A stretch of DNA of 8,779 bases from Bryobacterales bacterium (GTDB taxonomy: Bacteria; Acidobacteriota; Terriglobia; Bryobacterales; Bryobacteraceae), in NCBI GenBank assembly GCA_003142355.1, contig PLMF01000435.1:1-8779 (forward strand). The letters run 5' to 3'. The translations under genes were made by a program, and so were the position numbers. Under the pieces are notes generated by a model, which saw nothing but the letters and a program-made list of their open reading frames with translations, did no database searches and was not told the origin of the DNA. This document shows, piece after piece, positions 1 to 7,053 of this stretch. Within the stretch, counting starts at the first letter, position 1; each line of letters opens with the position of its first letter.

Positions 1-933
1 CAATTCGGCGATGGTTTGTCTCATCTTCGCGGCCTGCGGCCAGTTGGGGTGATACTTCAGAAATTCCTCGAGCACGGCGGCCGCTTCGCGCCGCTCCCCG
101 CGGCGCAGGTGAATCTCAGCCAGCAGAAGCTGCGGACGCGAGAAGTGCGCCGGATCGATCTGGCGCGTGCGCTCGAGGTACTTCTGGCCGAGGTCCATGC
201 GCCCCAGCTCAAAATAGGTCAGGCCAAGCTGCGAGTTGGCCAGCGCATCGTTGGGGCGGGCCAGCACGGCTCGCAGATTGTAGTCCGCGGCCTCGTCGAG
301 CTTGTGCAGAGTGACGAGCACGCCTCCGAGGTTGACCAGGGGCTCGAAGGCCGCCGGGTCCAGCTCGAGCGCCTGGCGAAAGCATTCCTCGGCGCGGTCG
401 AATTTGCGCGTCTGGTAGGCGATGGTCCCCAGCTCGTTCCACGCCATGGCGAACTGCGGCGCCATCTCGACGGCCTTCTCCAGGCGCGCGGCGGCGGCAT
501 CGGCATCGCGCCTCTCGAGGTCCTTCTGCGCCTGCTGGTATTGGCGCAGGGCCGCGTCCGGAATGGCCAATTGGCTGGTCGAAACGGAGTGCTGGCGTAC
601 GGGGCCGGCGAGCTCGAAGTCGGCATCCTTCAAATCGAGAGTAAGGGAAACGCGCCGCTGGGAGCCGGCCACGGCAGGGCCCACTTCCACCGTCCTCCTC
701 GCTTCCCCGCGCCCCGCGATGAACACGGCGACGGTGTAATCGTCAGCCCGGAGTTTCTTGAAGCTGAACCGCCCGGCGGCGTCGCTCAAGGTCATCGCGG
801 TGAAGGGACTCCTGGTGGCGTAGAGAGAGATGGAGGCCCGCCCTGGCGGCAGGAGCTGGCCGGAAAGCTCGAATAGCGGCTCGGCAGCGAAGGCCGCCGC
901 GGCCAGCACCGCGGGCAATAGAAACCGAAACAT
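1..933 (-). CDS. Exported TPR-repeat protein with N-terminal carboxypeptidase-regulatory-like domain (3' end outside window)
   Basis: An open frame runs from the ATG at 933-931 to the left edge without a stop, giving 311 visible residues. Residues 1-16 form a short signal peptide, hydrophobic and ending in AFA before AEP, so the product is probably periplasmic or outer-membrane associated. Residues about 18-105 look like a carboxypeptidase-regulatory-like beta-sandwich (the segment SDAAGRFSFKKLRADDYTV is typical). From about residue 127 there are roughly five TPR units, for example WNELGTIAYQTRKFDRAEECFRQAL and a following unit ending in DP, so the protein probably acts as a scaffold. The reading frame is strongly supported by the TPR consensus (A, G/Y, P at expected spacing). 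No Shine-Dalgarno sequence precedes the ATG. It follows the isomerase-like gene on the same strand with a 26-bp gap, so co-transcription is possible. The partner and role are unknown. Confidence 0.85.
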   Translation of the reverse strand, partial: MFRFLLPAVLAAAAFAAEPLFELSGQLLPPGRASISLYATRSPFTAMTLSDAAGRFSFKKLRADDYTVAVFIAGRGEARRTVEVGPAVAGSQRRVSLTLDLKDADFELAGPVRQHSVSTSQLAIPDAALRQYQQAQKDLERRDADAAAARLEKAVEMAPQFAMAWNELGTIAYQTRKFDRAEECFRQALELDPAAFEPLVNLGGVLVTLHKLDEAADYNLRAVLARPNDALANSQLGLTYFELGRMDLGQKYLERTRQIDPAHFSRPQLLLAEIHLRRGERREAAAVLEEFLKYHPNWPQAAKMRQTIAEL

Positions 934-943
934 GCGCGATTCG

Positions 944-949
944 ATTGTA
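944..949 (-). promoter_or_regulatory. Possible -10 element (TACAAT) just upstream of the TPR gene
   Basis: On the minus strand TACAAT lies 10 nt before the ATG at 933. It sits inside a small inverted repeat with arms GCGCGAT/ATCGCGC (934-940 and 949-955). Transcription from here would give an almost leaderless mRNA, which fits the absence of a ribosome binding site. No convincing -35 hexamer is visible, so this is tentative. Confidence 0.25.
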
Positions 950-959
950 TCGCGCGAGG

Positions 960-1919
960 CTATAAGTGGGCCTGCGCCAGGTACCCGCGCAGCTTCCCCA
1001 GGTCCCGCTTCATGGCGCCGAAAACCTCTTCCTGGGTGATGTTGCCGAGCGTCGCCCTGCCATCGGTTGCGCCGCCGAGGGGATATTCGAAGTGGAGTTG
1101 CAACGGGCCCGAGAAGCCGGAATCGGCGACCATCGTGAAAAACTGCGGGAAGTGGACCATGCCTTCCCCCAGAGGTTTAAATTGCGCCTGCCAGTTGCCG
1201 CCGGCGTCCTTGGCCCAGATGAAGTCTTTCACAGCGATGCCGCGTAAGTGCGGCTCCGTGATCCGGAAGCTGTTGATCCAACCCCCGAGACCTCCCTCGA
1301 TCGTGGCGTGGCCGACGTCGTAGTTGACCCCGACCGCATCGGGGTCGAAATCCTTCAGCAGGACGTAGAGATCCCAAATGGACGCGCCCACCACCCCCGT
1401 GCCCGAATGCGTGTGATACATGGCGCAGGCCTGGTAGCGCGAATTCAGCGCCGCCAGCTTGGCAATGCGCGGCTTCATCTGGTCAAGCTGGGCCGCATAC
1501 GGCTGGCCTTCCTCGTAGCGAAGGCCGCCCCAACGGTAATTGCGAATCCCCAGCGACGCCATGGTCTTGAGAATGTCTTCCGCGAACGGCGTCTGGGTAT
1601 CGACGATGTCCACGGTGATCATGGGCACCTCGAGCCCGTGTTTCCGGATGATGCCAACCAGCGGGGGCAAGTCCTGCCGCACGCGCTCCGGTTCCACGTG
1701 TCCGCCTTTACGGACGGTGATGTCGACTCCGTCGAATCCAATGCCGGCGGCGGCTTGGGCCATTTCTTCTCCCGCAAGGAACTGCAAGTGCTTGGAGAAG
1801 ATGGCGACTTTCAACTTATGGGGCGCGGGCTTTTCATCGGCGGCGCGACCGGGGAGAGCCGGGTTGAGCATGAGGGCCCCACCAGCCAGAAGCGTACGGC
1901 GAGAGACTTTTGGTTCCAT
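960..1919 (-). CDS. Tat-exported sugar phosphate isomerase/epimerase (xylose isomerase-like TIM barrel)
   Basis: The 319-residue product starts at the ATG at 1919-1917 (MEPKVSRRTLL). This start places a twin-arginine motif at residues 6-11, followed by a hydrophobic stretch and a likely cleavage site after GRA near residue 26. The frame is open further upstream, but an extension would run through the divergent gene and bury the signal peptide. The mature part fits the AP-endonuclease-2/xylose isomerase-like TIM barrel. Candidate metal or substrate ligands are the histidines in YHTHSG (169, 171), D201 and H204 in NYDVGHATIEGG, D232 in VKDF and E278 in HFEYP. Family members isomerise or epimerise sugars and related polyols; the substrate cannot be read from sequence. 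It is divergent from the Gfo/Idh/MocA gene, a common pairing in sugar catabolism, which suggests they work on the same exported pathway. No ribosome binding site is evident. Confidence 0.88.
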   Translation of the reverse strand: MEPKVSRRTLLAGGALMLNPALPGRAADEKPAPHKLKVAIFSKHLQFLAGEEMAQAAAGIGFDGVDITVRKGGHVEPERVRQDLPPLVGIIRKHGLEVPMITVDIVDTQTPFAEDILKTMASLGIRNYRWGGLRYEEGQPYAAQLDQMKPRIAKLAALNSRYQACAMYHTHSGTGVVGASIWDLYVLLKDFDPDAVGVNYDVGHATIEGGLGGWINSFRITEPHLRGIAVKDFIWAKDAGGNWQAQFKPLGEGMVHFPQFFTMVADSGFSGPLQLHFEYPLGGATDGRATLGNITQEEVFGAMKRDLGKLRGYLAQAHL

Positions 1920-1951
1920 GGCTACTACCATATTGTAGGGGGTAGCCATGG
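1916..1951. repeat. Inverted repeat containing both divergent start codons
   Basis: Perfect 10-bp arms CCATGGCTAC (1916-1925) and GTAGCCATGG (1942-1951) are separated by 16 bp. The left arm contains the ATG of the minus-strand isomerase-like gene, and the right arm contains the ATG of the plus-strand oxidoreductase. It could be a shared operator or merely reflect the two genes using the same GCC-ATG-G start context. Confidence 0.5.
1932..1937 (-). promoter_or_regulatory. Possible -10 element (TACAAT) for the isomerase-like gene
   Basis: TACAAT on the minus strand lies 12 nt before the ATG at 1919. TTGACG is found 15 bp upstream of it, inside the start of the oxidoreductase gene; this spacing is shorter than the usual 17. 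Use of this element would give a leader of about five nucleotides. Plausible but weak. Confidence 0.3.
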
Positions 1952-3147
1952 ACGTCAATCGCAGAACCTTTTTTCTTGCCGGGGGCGGAGCGCTGATGGC
2001 GCACGCCGCGGCGCCGTCGGACCAGATTGTCTTAGGCGTGATCGGCAGCGGAGGCCGGGGCACGGTCGTCATGACCACTTTCCAGAAGGACCCGGCGTTG
2101 CGCGTCGGCGCGATTTGCGATGTGTACGAGCCGAACCTGGAACGCGCCGTATCCACCGCGTCAAAGACCCCCGGCACGCATCCCAGGATCTACCGCAATT
2201 ACAAGGAGCTGCTGGCCGACAAAGACATTCAGGCGGTGCTGATCGCCACCCCCGAACACTGGCACGCCCAGATGGTGCTGGATGCCCTGGCGGCGGGCAA
2301 GGACGTGTACGTCGAAAAGCCTCTGTGCCACACCCCGGAGGAGGGCGCCAAACTGGTGGACGCCGAAAGCAGAACCAAGAGCATCATTCAGGTGGGCATG
2401 CAGCGGCGCAGCTACGACCTCTTCGTGGAAGGCCGAGGTATCGTGGCTTCCGGGAAGCTGGGCGCGGTGCGAATGGTTCGATCCTGGTGGCTGAACAACT
2501 ATCTCGGCGGCGGCCAGGCCACCAGGCTCGATGGGCCGCTCGATTGGGAACAGTGGCAAGGCCCGGCGCCGCGCCGTCCATTGGATGCGAACCGTTTCCG
2601 CGAATGGCGTTATTACTCGGATTACGCCGGCGGCATCCTGGCCGACCAGGGAGCGCACGTCTTCGACGGCATCCACATGCTCATGGGCGCGGGCTACCCC
2701 TTGGCCGTGAATGCGTCCGCCGGCAGGCCGCACAAGGCGGGCGTGGACCAGCCCGAGTCGGTTGTGGCCATCGCCGAGTACGCGGAAGACTTCATTGGCG
2801 TTTTTTCGGTCAACTACGCGGCCATGCAGTACCAGACCCGCAACGACCAGTTGAATCAGCTCGACGGCGACCAGGCCCGCCTGGACATTGGCCGCGAAGA
2901 CCTGAAGGTCTTCCTGAAGGGCGCCGAGGACGCCCCTGCCATTACCAAGAAATCGGCCAAAGGTTTCGGCTATGCTACCGACCTGCACGTCGCGAACTTC
3001 CTCGAGTGCGTCCGCACACGGCAGACGCCCACCGCGCCCATGAAGCTCGCCTTCCAGGCGGCACTGGTGGTCCAGATGGCCAACCTGTCGTTGAAACAGG
3101 GCCGGCGGCTGAAGTGGAATCGAGCGCTCAACAAAGTAGAGGTCTGA
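1948..3147 (+). CDS. Tat-exported Gfo/Idh/MocA-family oxidoreductase
   Basis: The 399-residue product is of normal length for the family. The N-terminus MDVNRRTFFLAGGGALMAHA carries a twin-arginine motif and hydrophobic segment, so it is probably exported already folded with its nucleotide cofactor. The Rossmann fold is visible as VIGSGGRG (residues 31-38) followed by the acidic CDVYE around 58-61 that would bind the cofactor ribose. The family's EKP motif is at 123-125. The C-terminal domain contains GGILADQGAHVFDGIHML (228-245), with D233 and H237 as the expected catalytic/substrate pair. These enzymes carry out NAD(P)-dependent oxidation or reduction of sugars, inositols or glycosides; the substrate is unknown. 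The start is supported by AGGGGG at 1937-1942, 5 nt before the ATG. The gene is divergent from the exported isomerase-like gene, which suggests a common sugar pathway in the periplasm. Confidence 0.93.
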   Translation: MDVNRRTFFLAGGGALMAHAAAPSDQIVLGVIGSGGRGTVVMTTFQKDPALRVGAICDVYEPNLERAVSTASKTPGTHPRIYRNYKELLADKDIQAVLIATPEHWHAQMVLDALAAGKDVYVEKPLCHTPEEGAKLVDAESRTKSIIQVGMQRRSYDLFVEGRGIVASGKLGAVRMVRSWWLNNYLGGGQATRLDGPLDWEQWQGPAPRRPLDANRFREWRYYSDYAGGILADQGAHVFDGIHMLMGAGYPLAVNASAGRPHKAGVDQPESVVAIAEYAEDFIGVFSVNYAAMQYQTRNDQLNQLDGDQARLDIGREDLKVFLKGAEDAPAITKKSAKGFGYATDLHVANFLECVRTRQTPTAPMKLAFQAALVVQMANLSLKQGRRLKWNRALNKVEV

Positions 3148-3186
3148 TTCGTCGGGAAGCCCTTCAAAACACGCCAAATCCAGTTC

Positions 3187-3215
3187 TTGACAACCATTGC
3201 ATATCGCAATATACT
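3187..3215 (+). promoter_or_regulatory. Sigma70-like promoter of the DUF2170-pspA operon
   Basis: A consensus -35 TTGACA (3187-3192) and a -10 TATACT (3210-3215) are separated by exactly 17 bp. Transcription would start near 3222, giving a leader of about 134 nt before the first gene at 3356. The AT-rich block stands out sharply from the GC-rich surroundings. The same arrangement recurs at 7404-7432. Confidence 0.8.
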
Positions 3216-3231
3216 AATTGCAATATGCAAT
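3196..3231. promoter_or_regulatory. Two palindromic operators, ATTGC-N5-GCAAT
   Basis: Two perfect copies of ATTGC-N5-GCAAT lie at 3196-3210 and 3217-3231, with centres 21 bp apart (two helical turns). The first fills the -35/-10 spacer and touches the -10. The second covers the expected transcription start. This position suits a repressor that binds as two dimers on one DNA face. The likely binder, by inference, is the XRE protein encoded at 7449, whose own promoter carries the same layout. Confidence 0.72.
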
Positions 3232-3355
3232 ATTCGAGAAAACGCCGCCTTTTGCCGCTGCCCCATTACAATGGGTCTGAGGGTACGGGGCTCGGTCTGG
3301 AGAATCACGGAACTCTGGCGCGGCGGAGCGCGTATCGATAAAGGACTCCATCCCA

Positions 3356-3781
3356 ATGCCTATGACCATCACAAACATCCCAGAAGTGGGCCACATCCAC
3401 GCGCTGTTGGCGGAGCGAGGTTATGCAGTCTCCGAAACGGCGCCCGACACAATGAGAATCACCGAGGTGGAAAGCGGGGTTGCCGTCCAGGCGGTCCTGG
3501 CGGGCGATATCCTGTACCTCTCGCTGACGTGCACGGTGGTGCCGCGCGCGGCGGTCACGCCCAGTATTATGCAGCGCATGCTGGCGGCCGACAACGGCAT
3601 CTCCACTTCGCACTTCCAGATCTATGACGCCGGCGCCGGCAAGGTGGCCGTCACGTTGAACAATTTCTGCAAACTCCAGGACATGGGGCCGGAGGACGAG
3701 GACGATATTCTCTCCTGCGTGCATTTCCTGCTGGTGGATGTCATCACGGCGCGGCGCCTGCTCGCCGACCTGAAATCGTAA
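3356..3781 (+). CDS. DUF2170 family protein (YjfI-like), PspA-operon partner
   Basis: A 141-residue soluble protein with no signal peptide or membrane segment. Its composition and layout match the DUF2170/YjfI family: an N-terminal alpha/beta part with alternating strands (DTMRITEVESGVAVQAVLAGDILYLSLTC), then a predicted strand-rich middle (SHFQIYDAGAGKVAVTLNNF) and an acidic segment DMGPEDEDDI (109-118) before a C-terminal helix. In Escherichia coli yjfI directly precedes the pspA-like gene yjfJ, the same order as here. The molecular function is not established; a cytoplasmic regulator or adaptor of PspA is likely from context. The start at 3356 has AAGGA at 3341-3345, ten nucleotides upstream; an ATG two codons later is less well spaced. 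Its stop codon overlaps the ribosome binding site of pspA, indicating tight co-expression. Confidence 0.82.
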   Translation: MPMTITNIPEVGHIHALLAERGYAVSETAPDTMRITEVESGVAVQAVLAGDILYLSLTCTVVPRAAVTPSIMQRMLAADNGISTSHFQIYDAGAGKVAVTLNNFCKLQDMGPEDEDDILSCVHFLLVDVITARRLLADLKS

Positions 3782-3799
3782 AGGAGAGGAACGAAGAAC

Positions 3800-4546
3800 A
3801 TGGCATTTCTATCCGATCTGTTCGGCCGCATGGGCCGCGTAGCGCGCGGCGAGGCGAATCAGGGAGTGGGCGCCATCGAAGACGCCACTTTCGAGGCGAC
3901 GGTCAACCAGACCGTGGCCGACATGAAGAACGACTTGAACAACGTGGTCCGCGCCTCCGCCGTGGCCATGAGCAATTACAACCGGCTGGACGCCGAATAC
4001 CAGAAATACGTCCGCCAGTCGCAGGAGTGGAAGGACCGCGCGGGCGTGGCGCTGGATGCCGGCAACGAGGACCTGGCGCGCAAGGCGCTGGCCAAGAAAG
4101 CCGAGAGCGACGAGCAGGTCGCCTCCATGAAGCAGGCCGTCGATAGCGCGCAAGCGACCAGCGAAAAGCTGAAGCAGCAGGTCACGGAGCTGAAGCACAA
4201 GATCGACGAAGGCGAGCGCACGGCTACCACGCTGGTGGCGCGCAAGAACGCCGCCGTGGCGCAACGCAAGGTGTCGGAAGCCATGGCGGGCGTGGGCAGC
4301 GCCGACAACGCGTTTTCCGCGCTGGGCCGGTTTGAGGAAAAGGTGGCGCGCGAAGAGGCCACCGCCAAAGCCTTCGACCAGCTCGCCTCCGCCGGCAAGG
4401 ATGACGACCTCGAGAAGCAGTTCGCCCAGCTCGGCGACCACAGCGTGGACGCCGAACTGGCAGCACTCAAACAGGAACGTCTCAAGGCCAAGCAGCCGCC
4501 GCCTCCCTCGCTGCCCAAGGAGCTGGGGCCGGGCGCCAAGGCGTGA
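3800..4546 (+). CDS. pspA: PspA/IM30 family membrane-stress protein
   Basis: The 248-residue product is about the usual PspA length with a short proline-rich tail. Residues 1-20 (MAFLSDLFGRMGRVARGEAN) form the amphipathic membrane-binding helix. Residues about 25-230 are almost entirely heptad-like helix, with family signatures GNEDLARKAL (88-97) and ALGRFEEKVAREEA (174-187). PspA proteins bind stressed or leaky inner membranes and assemble into ESCRT-III-like polymers that preserve the proton-motive force. The ribosome site AAGGAGAGGA (3781-3790) lies 9 nt before the ATG and overlaps the preceding stop. The tail PPPPSLPKELGPGAKA (233-248) is unlike classical PspA and may be a docking segment. 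In operon with a DUF2170 gene and two membrane-anchored proteins; no pspF, pspB or pspC is present in the window. Confidence 0.93.
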   Translation: MAFLSDLFGRMGRVARGEANQGVGAIEDATFEATVNQTVADMKNDLNNVVRASAVAMSNYNRLDAEYQKYVRQSQEWKDRAGVALDAGNEDLARKALAKKAESDEQVASMKQAVDSAQATSEKLKQQVTELKHKIDEGERTATTLVARKNAAVAQRKVSEAMAGVGSADNAFSALGRFEEKVAREEATAKAFDQLASAGKDDDLEKQFAQLGDHSVDAELAALKQERLKAKQPPPPSLPKELGPGAKA

Positions 4547-4555
4547 CGGAGCCAC

Positions 4556-5194
4556 ATGATCACGCTTACGCTGGTGGCCATTCTTGGCGCGCTTCTGGTG
4601 ATCGTCCTCATGAAACTCTTTGACCATTCCGAGAAGCCGGCACCGCCGCGGGCGCCGGCACCCGATCTGGCTAACCTCAAAGTCACGGACGCCCGTGTGG
4701 GGGACATGATCTCGGTCTCCGGCGCGGGCGACGACCTGTCCGATCTCGACTTTACGGCCGACCGCGGCGCGTGGTACGAAGCCGGCCCGCGCCGCTGGTT
4801 TGAGCTGAGCGGCGGGTATCGCGAGCGGCGCGTGGCCCTGCGCGTCGCCACCGGCGACGATGTCGAAGCCGCCGTCGAGACCGACCCCCGCAAGCTGACC
4901 ATCGAAGACCTGGGCGTGTCGGAAGACGACCTGGCGCAAATGGACGAGCGCCAGAACACGGCCGACTTTTTCGAGTCCGACGGCAAGACTTGGCTGTACC
5001 GCCTGAGCCGCGAGGTGCAGGTTCACCGCAGCGATCAGGCGGAGGTCTCCGGCTTTTATTACTGGGAATTCCAGGAACAGGGTGGCAAGGGTTTGCTCGG
5101 CCTCCGGAAAGCGGAAAGCGAACCTTTCGCCGTGACACTGGCCACCACCATCCATCCGGGCGATGTCACCGTCTACCGGGGTGGCCGGACCTGA
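4556..5194 (+). CDS. Membrane-anchored protein of uncertain family in the pspA operon (possibly DUF4178-like)
   Basis: A 212-residue protein. Residues 2-19 (ITLTLVAILGALLVIVLM) form one membrane segment, followed by a proline/alanine linker (26-37) and a soluble beta-rich domain. The domain contains RVGDMISVSG (47-56), a central acidic helical stretch IEDLGVSEDDLAQMDE (116-131), and a strand-rich end with WLYRLSREVQVH and FYYWEFQEQ (146-175). The GD and WEF-type features recall DUF4178 domains, which occur beside pspA and spermidine-synthase genes elsewhere, but I cannot confirm the family; a YjfK-like (DUF2491) assignment by position is the alternative. The ATG lies 4 nt after GGAG (4548-4551) and 9 nt after the pspA stop. 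Its context suggests an inner-membrane partner that recruits or senses PspA; that is inference. Confidence 0.75.
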   Translation: MITLTLVAILGALLVIVLMKLFDHSEKPAPPRAPAPDLANLKVTDARVGDMISVSGAGDDLSDLDFTADRGAWYEAGPRRWFELSGGYRERRVALRVATGDDVEAAVETDPRKLTIEDLGVSEDDLAQMDERQNTADFFESDGKTWLYRLSREVQVHRSDQAEVSGFYYWEFQEQGGKGLLGLRKAESEPFAVTLATTIHPGDVTVYRGGRT

Positions 5195-5204
5195 AGGGTT
5201 AGCC

Positions 5205-6770
5205 ATGAGCCGATCCACACTCCGATTTCTTGCCGTCGTCCTGACGGGTCTCATCGTCGTCGTCCTCTTCGCCGGCCTGGACGCCCTGCCGCGCGCGGTG
5301 CGCGCGCAGATCGACGGCGACCGCGCCACTCTGGCGTCGGCCCAAACCCAGCTCCGCTCCGCACAGGAAGGGGTTGCGCGGGATAGCCAGGCTGAACCCG
5401 ATCTGTTCCGCGCCGTTTCCGCGACCGGCCATTGGACCGATCATTTCGGCCAGGCCGCCGGATGGCTGCAATACGCCGCCCGTGATATGGACGAGCTCTC
5501 GCGCCTCGAGAAGCAGAACCGCCGCCAGGACCGGCAGCGGGCCGAGTCGCTGCTCTCGCATGAGCGCGATCTGCGGGCCAAGGCGCTAGCCGAAGCCGCG
5601 GGCGTTCAGAAGGAAGCGGCGCAGTGGGCGGATTGGAAGCGGCAGTTGCCGCAGACGCTCCAGCAGATGGAGCGGGACCACCAGGCCATCCACGCCTTCG
5701 ACCTCGCTCCCGTGGCCGCCACCGTCCAGAAAGCCGAAACCGATTGGCCCGAGAAGAAGCCCGATCTCGATGCGCGCCTGGCCACAGTGCGCGGCGCCGT
5801 GACCCAGGGCGACAACCTGTGGCAATCCACGGATGCGCCGCGGCGCCAGGTGGCGGCCGGCAATTACGCCGGTCTGGATTTCGCCGTGTTGTTAGCCGCC
5901 GCGGATTCGCTCAAGACTTCCGCGGCCACGCTGCCGCAGAAGACCTCCGAGCTCAACTCGCTCAGCGGCCAGTTGTACGACTCGTGGGACAAGCTGCTGG
6001 TGGATATGGAGGTTCGCGGCATCGGCAATGCGCGCGAATACGACCAGCAGATCCGCACCGTACGAACCCACCTCACCGACGCCTCCGCCAAGACCGGCGC
6101 CACCACCTCCGAGCAGAAATGGGTCGGCGTGCCGCGGACCACTTTCGAAGCCATGCGCAACGATCTCGGCATGGCCATCGAGCACAAGCCCGCCGGCCGG
6201 TACGACTCCGAATCCGAACACGTGGCCCAACCCGCGGGATTCGCCTATATGGCCCCGCCCACCGAGCCCTCCAATCAATACGGCTACTGGGAACATCGGG
6301 ACGGGCGCAATTTCTGGGTCTTCTACGGCCAGTACGCGCTCATGCGCGACCTGCTTTTCAATCACGGCTACCAGCCGGTGGAGCGCGGCGAATGGGAAGG
6401 CTATCGCACTTACCAGAGCCGCGGCCAGACCTACTACGGGCAGGACCCCGGCGCCAGTGCCCCCAAATACGGCTCGCAGGGTACGGCCACGCAGAATCGC
6501 TACTCGGGGAGCACCTATGCGCAGGGCGGCGGCTTCCGCGATTCGCAATACGCCAACAAGCCCGGAGGGTATCGGGACTCGAAGTACGCCTCCCCCGGGG
6601 CCCGCGACCCCAACGCCGACCACAGCCCCAAGCGGTTCGGAAGCGGGAGCCGTCCGGAGGAGCCGCACGTTGCCCCGCCCGCGTCGCACAGCTTTCGTCC
6701 CGCGCCGCGGTCGATGCCTTCCAGGCCGCCCATGCGGAGCCCCGGGCGAAGCTTCGGGCGCAGGCATTAG
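5205..6770 (+). CDS. Uncharacterised single-pass membrane protein with long helical region and Tyr/Gly-rich C-terminal tail
   Basis: Not recognised as a named family. The 521-residue product starts at ATG 5205, preceded by AAGGG (5194-5198) at good spacing and ten nucleotides after the previous stop; an earlier in-frame ATG at 5163 would overlap the previous gene and lacks a ribosome site. Residues about 7-26 form a membrane anchor. Residues about 40-310 are mostly charged helix with coiled-coil character, probably extracytoplasmic. An aromatic-rich module follows at about 359-411 (QYGYWEHRDGRNFWVFYGQY, FNHGYQPVERGEWEGYRTY). Next is a short repeat, GFRDSQYA then GYRDSKYA (443-462), and a Pro/Arg/Ser-rich basic tail ending RSFGRRH. 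It is the last gene of the pspA operon. A structural role at the envelope linked to PspA is plausible, but no enzymatic motif is visible. Confidence 0.8.
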   Translation: MSRSTLRFLAVVLTGLIVVVLFAGLDALPRAVRAQIDGDRATLASAQTQLRSAQEGVARDSQAEPDLFRAVSATGHWTDHFGQAAGWLQYAARDMDELSRLEKQNRRQDRQRAESLLSHERDLRAKALAEAAGVQKEAAQWADWKRQLPQTLQQMERDHQAIHAFDLAPVAATVQKAETDWPEKKPDLDARLATVRGAVTQGDNLWQSTDAPRRQVAAGNYAGLDFAVLLAAADSLKTSAATLPQKTSELNSLSGQLYDSWDKLLVDMEVRGIGNAREYDQQIRTVRTHLTDASAKTGATTSEQKWVGVPRTTFEAMRNDLGMAIEHKPAGRYDSESEHVAQPAGFAYMAPPTEPSNQYGYWEHRDGRNFWVFYGQYALMRDLLFNHGYQPVERGEWEGYRTYQSRGQTYYGQDPGASAPKYGSQGTATQNRYSGSTYAQGGGFRDSQYANKPGGYRDSKYASPGARDPNADHSPKRFGSGSRPEEPHVAPPASHSFRPAPRSMPSRPPMRSPGRSFGRRH

Positions 6771-6784
6771 GAGGCCATCCCTCA

Positions 6785-6991
6785 TCAATCCCGGTAGATC
6801 TCTTTGCGCTGCCTGACACGGTAGAGAAACACGTCACTGCCCTCGATGTCGAAGCGAATCCGGTATGGCCACACCTCGAGGCGCCACTGACCCACACTTC
6901 TGGCCTTGAGCCTCTTGATGCGGGGCGGCGGGCCAAACGGGGAGGTTTCCAGGGATCCGATCGCCTTGAGCACTCGTTCCTGAACATCCAT
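6785..6991 (-). CDS. RelE/ParE-family toxin, start codon apparently lost
   Basis: From the ATG at 6991 the frame gives 68 residues with typical RelE features: RIKRLKARSVGQWRLEVWPYRIRF, then VFLYRVRQRKEIYRD at the end. RelE toxins are ribosome-dependent or free mRNA endonucleases neutralised by the antitoxin encoded just upstream. The family's normal N-terminus is clearly encoded further upstream in the same frame (FRVLLTPSFERDLERLP directly before the methionine), so the real gene should be about 89 residues and begin near 7054. No ATG, GTG or TTG occurs in frame there; the only candidate is ATC at 7054-7052, overlapping the antitoxin stop as TAATC. The toxin may therefore use a rare start codon, be made as a shortened inactive form, or be a decaying gene. 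It converges with the gene ending at 6770. Confidence 0.72.
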   Translation of the reverse strand: MDVQERVLKAIGSLETSPFGPPPRIKRLKARSVGQWRLEVWPYRIRFDIEGSDVFLYRVRQRKEIYRD

Positions 6992-7053
6992 CGGCAGTCG
7001 CTCAAGATCGCGCTCGAAGCTCGGCGTGAGTAAGACTCTGAAAGGCGTAGGGA

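Noticed and set aside
16..876. A 286-codon plus-strand open frame opposite the TPR gene
   Set aside because: The minus strand encodes a signal peptide, a beta-sandwich domain and TPR units over the same bases; the plus frame has none of these.
1920..2177. Upstream extension of the isomerase-like gene to an ATG at 2177
   Set aside because: It would overlap the start of the divergent oxidoreductase and place the twin-arginine signal in the middle of the protein.
3267..3272. TACAAT as a second promoter -10 for the DUF2170 gene
   Set aside because: No -35-like hexamer is found at 16-18 bp upstream, and the promoter at 3187 is far stronger.
1248..3341. A 697-codon plus-strand open frame crossing the isomerase-like and oxidoreductase genes
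   Set aside because: It runs antisense through one well-supported gene and out of frame through another, has Arg/Gly/His-rich composition typical of GC-rich shadow frames, and shows no family features.
5624..7033. A 469-codon plus-strand open frame over the 5205 gene and the toxin
   Set aside because: It is out of frame with the pspA-operon gene, is Arg/Ala/Gly-rich without recognisable domains and runs across two convergent genes.
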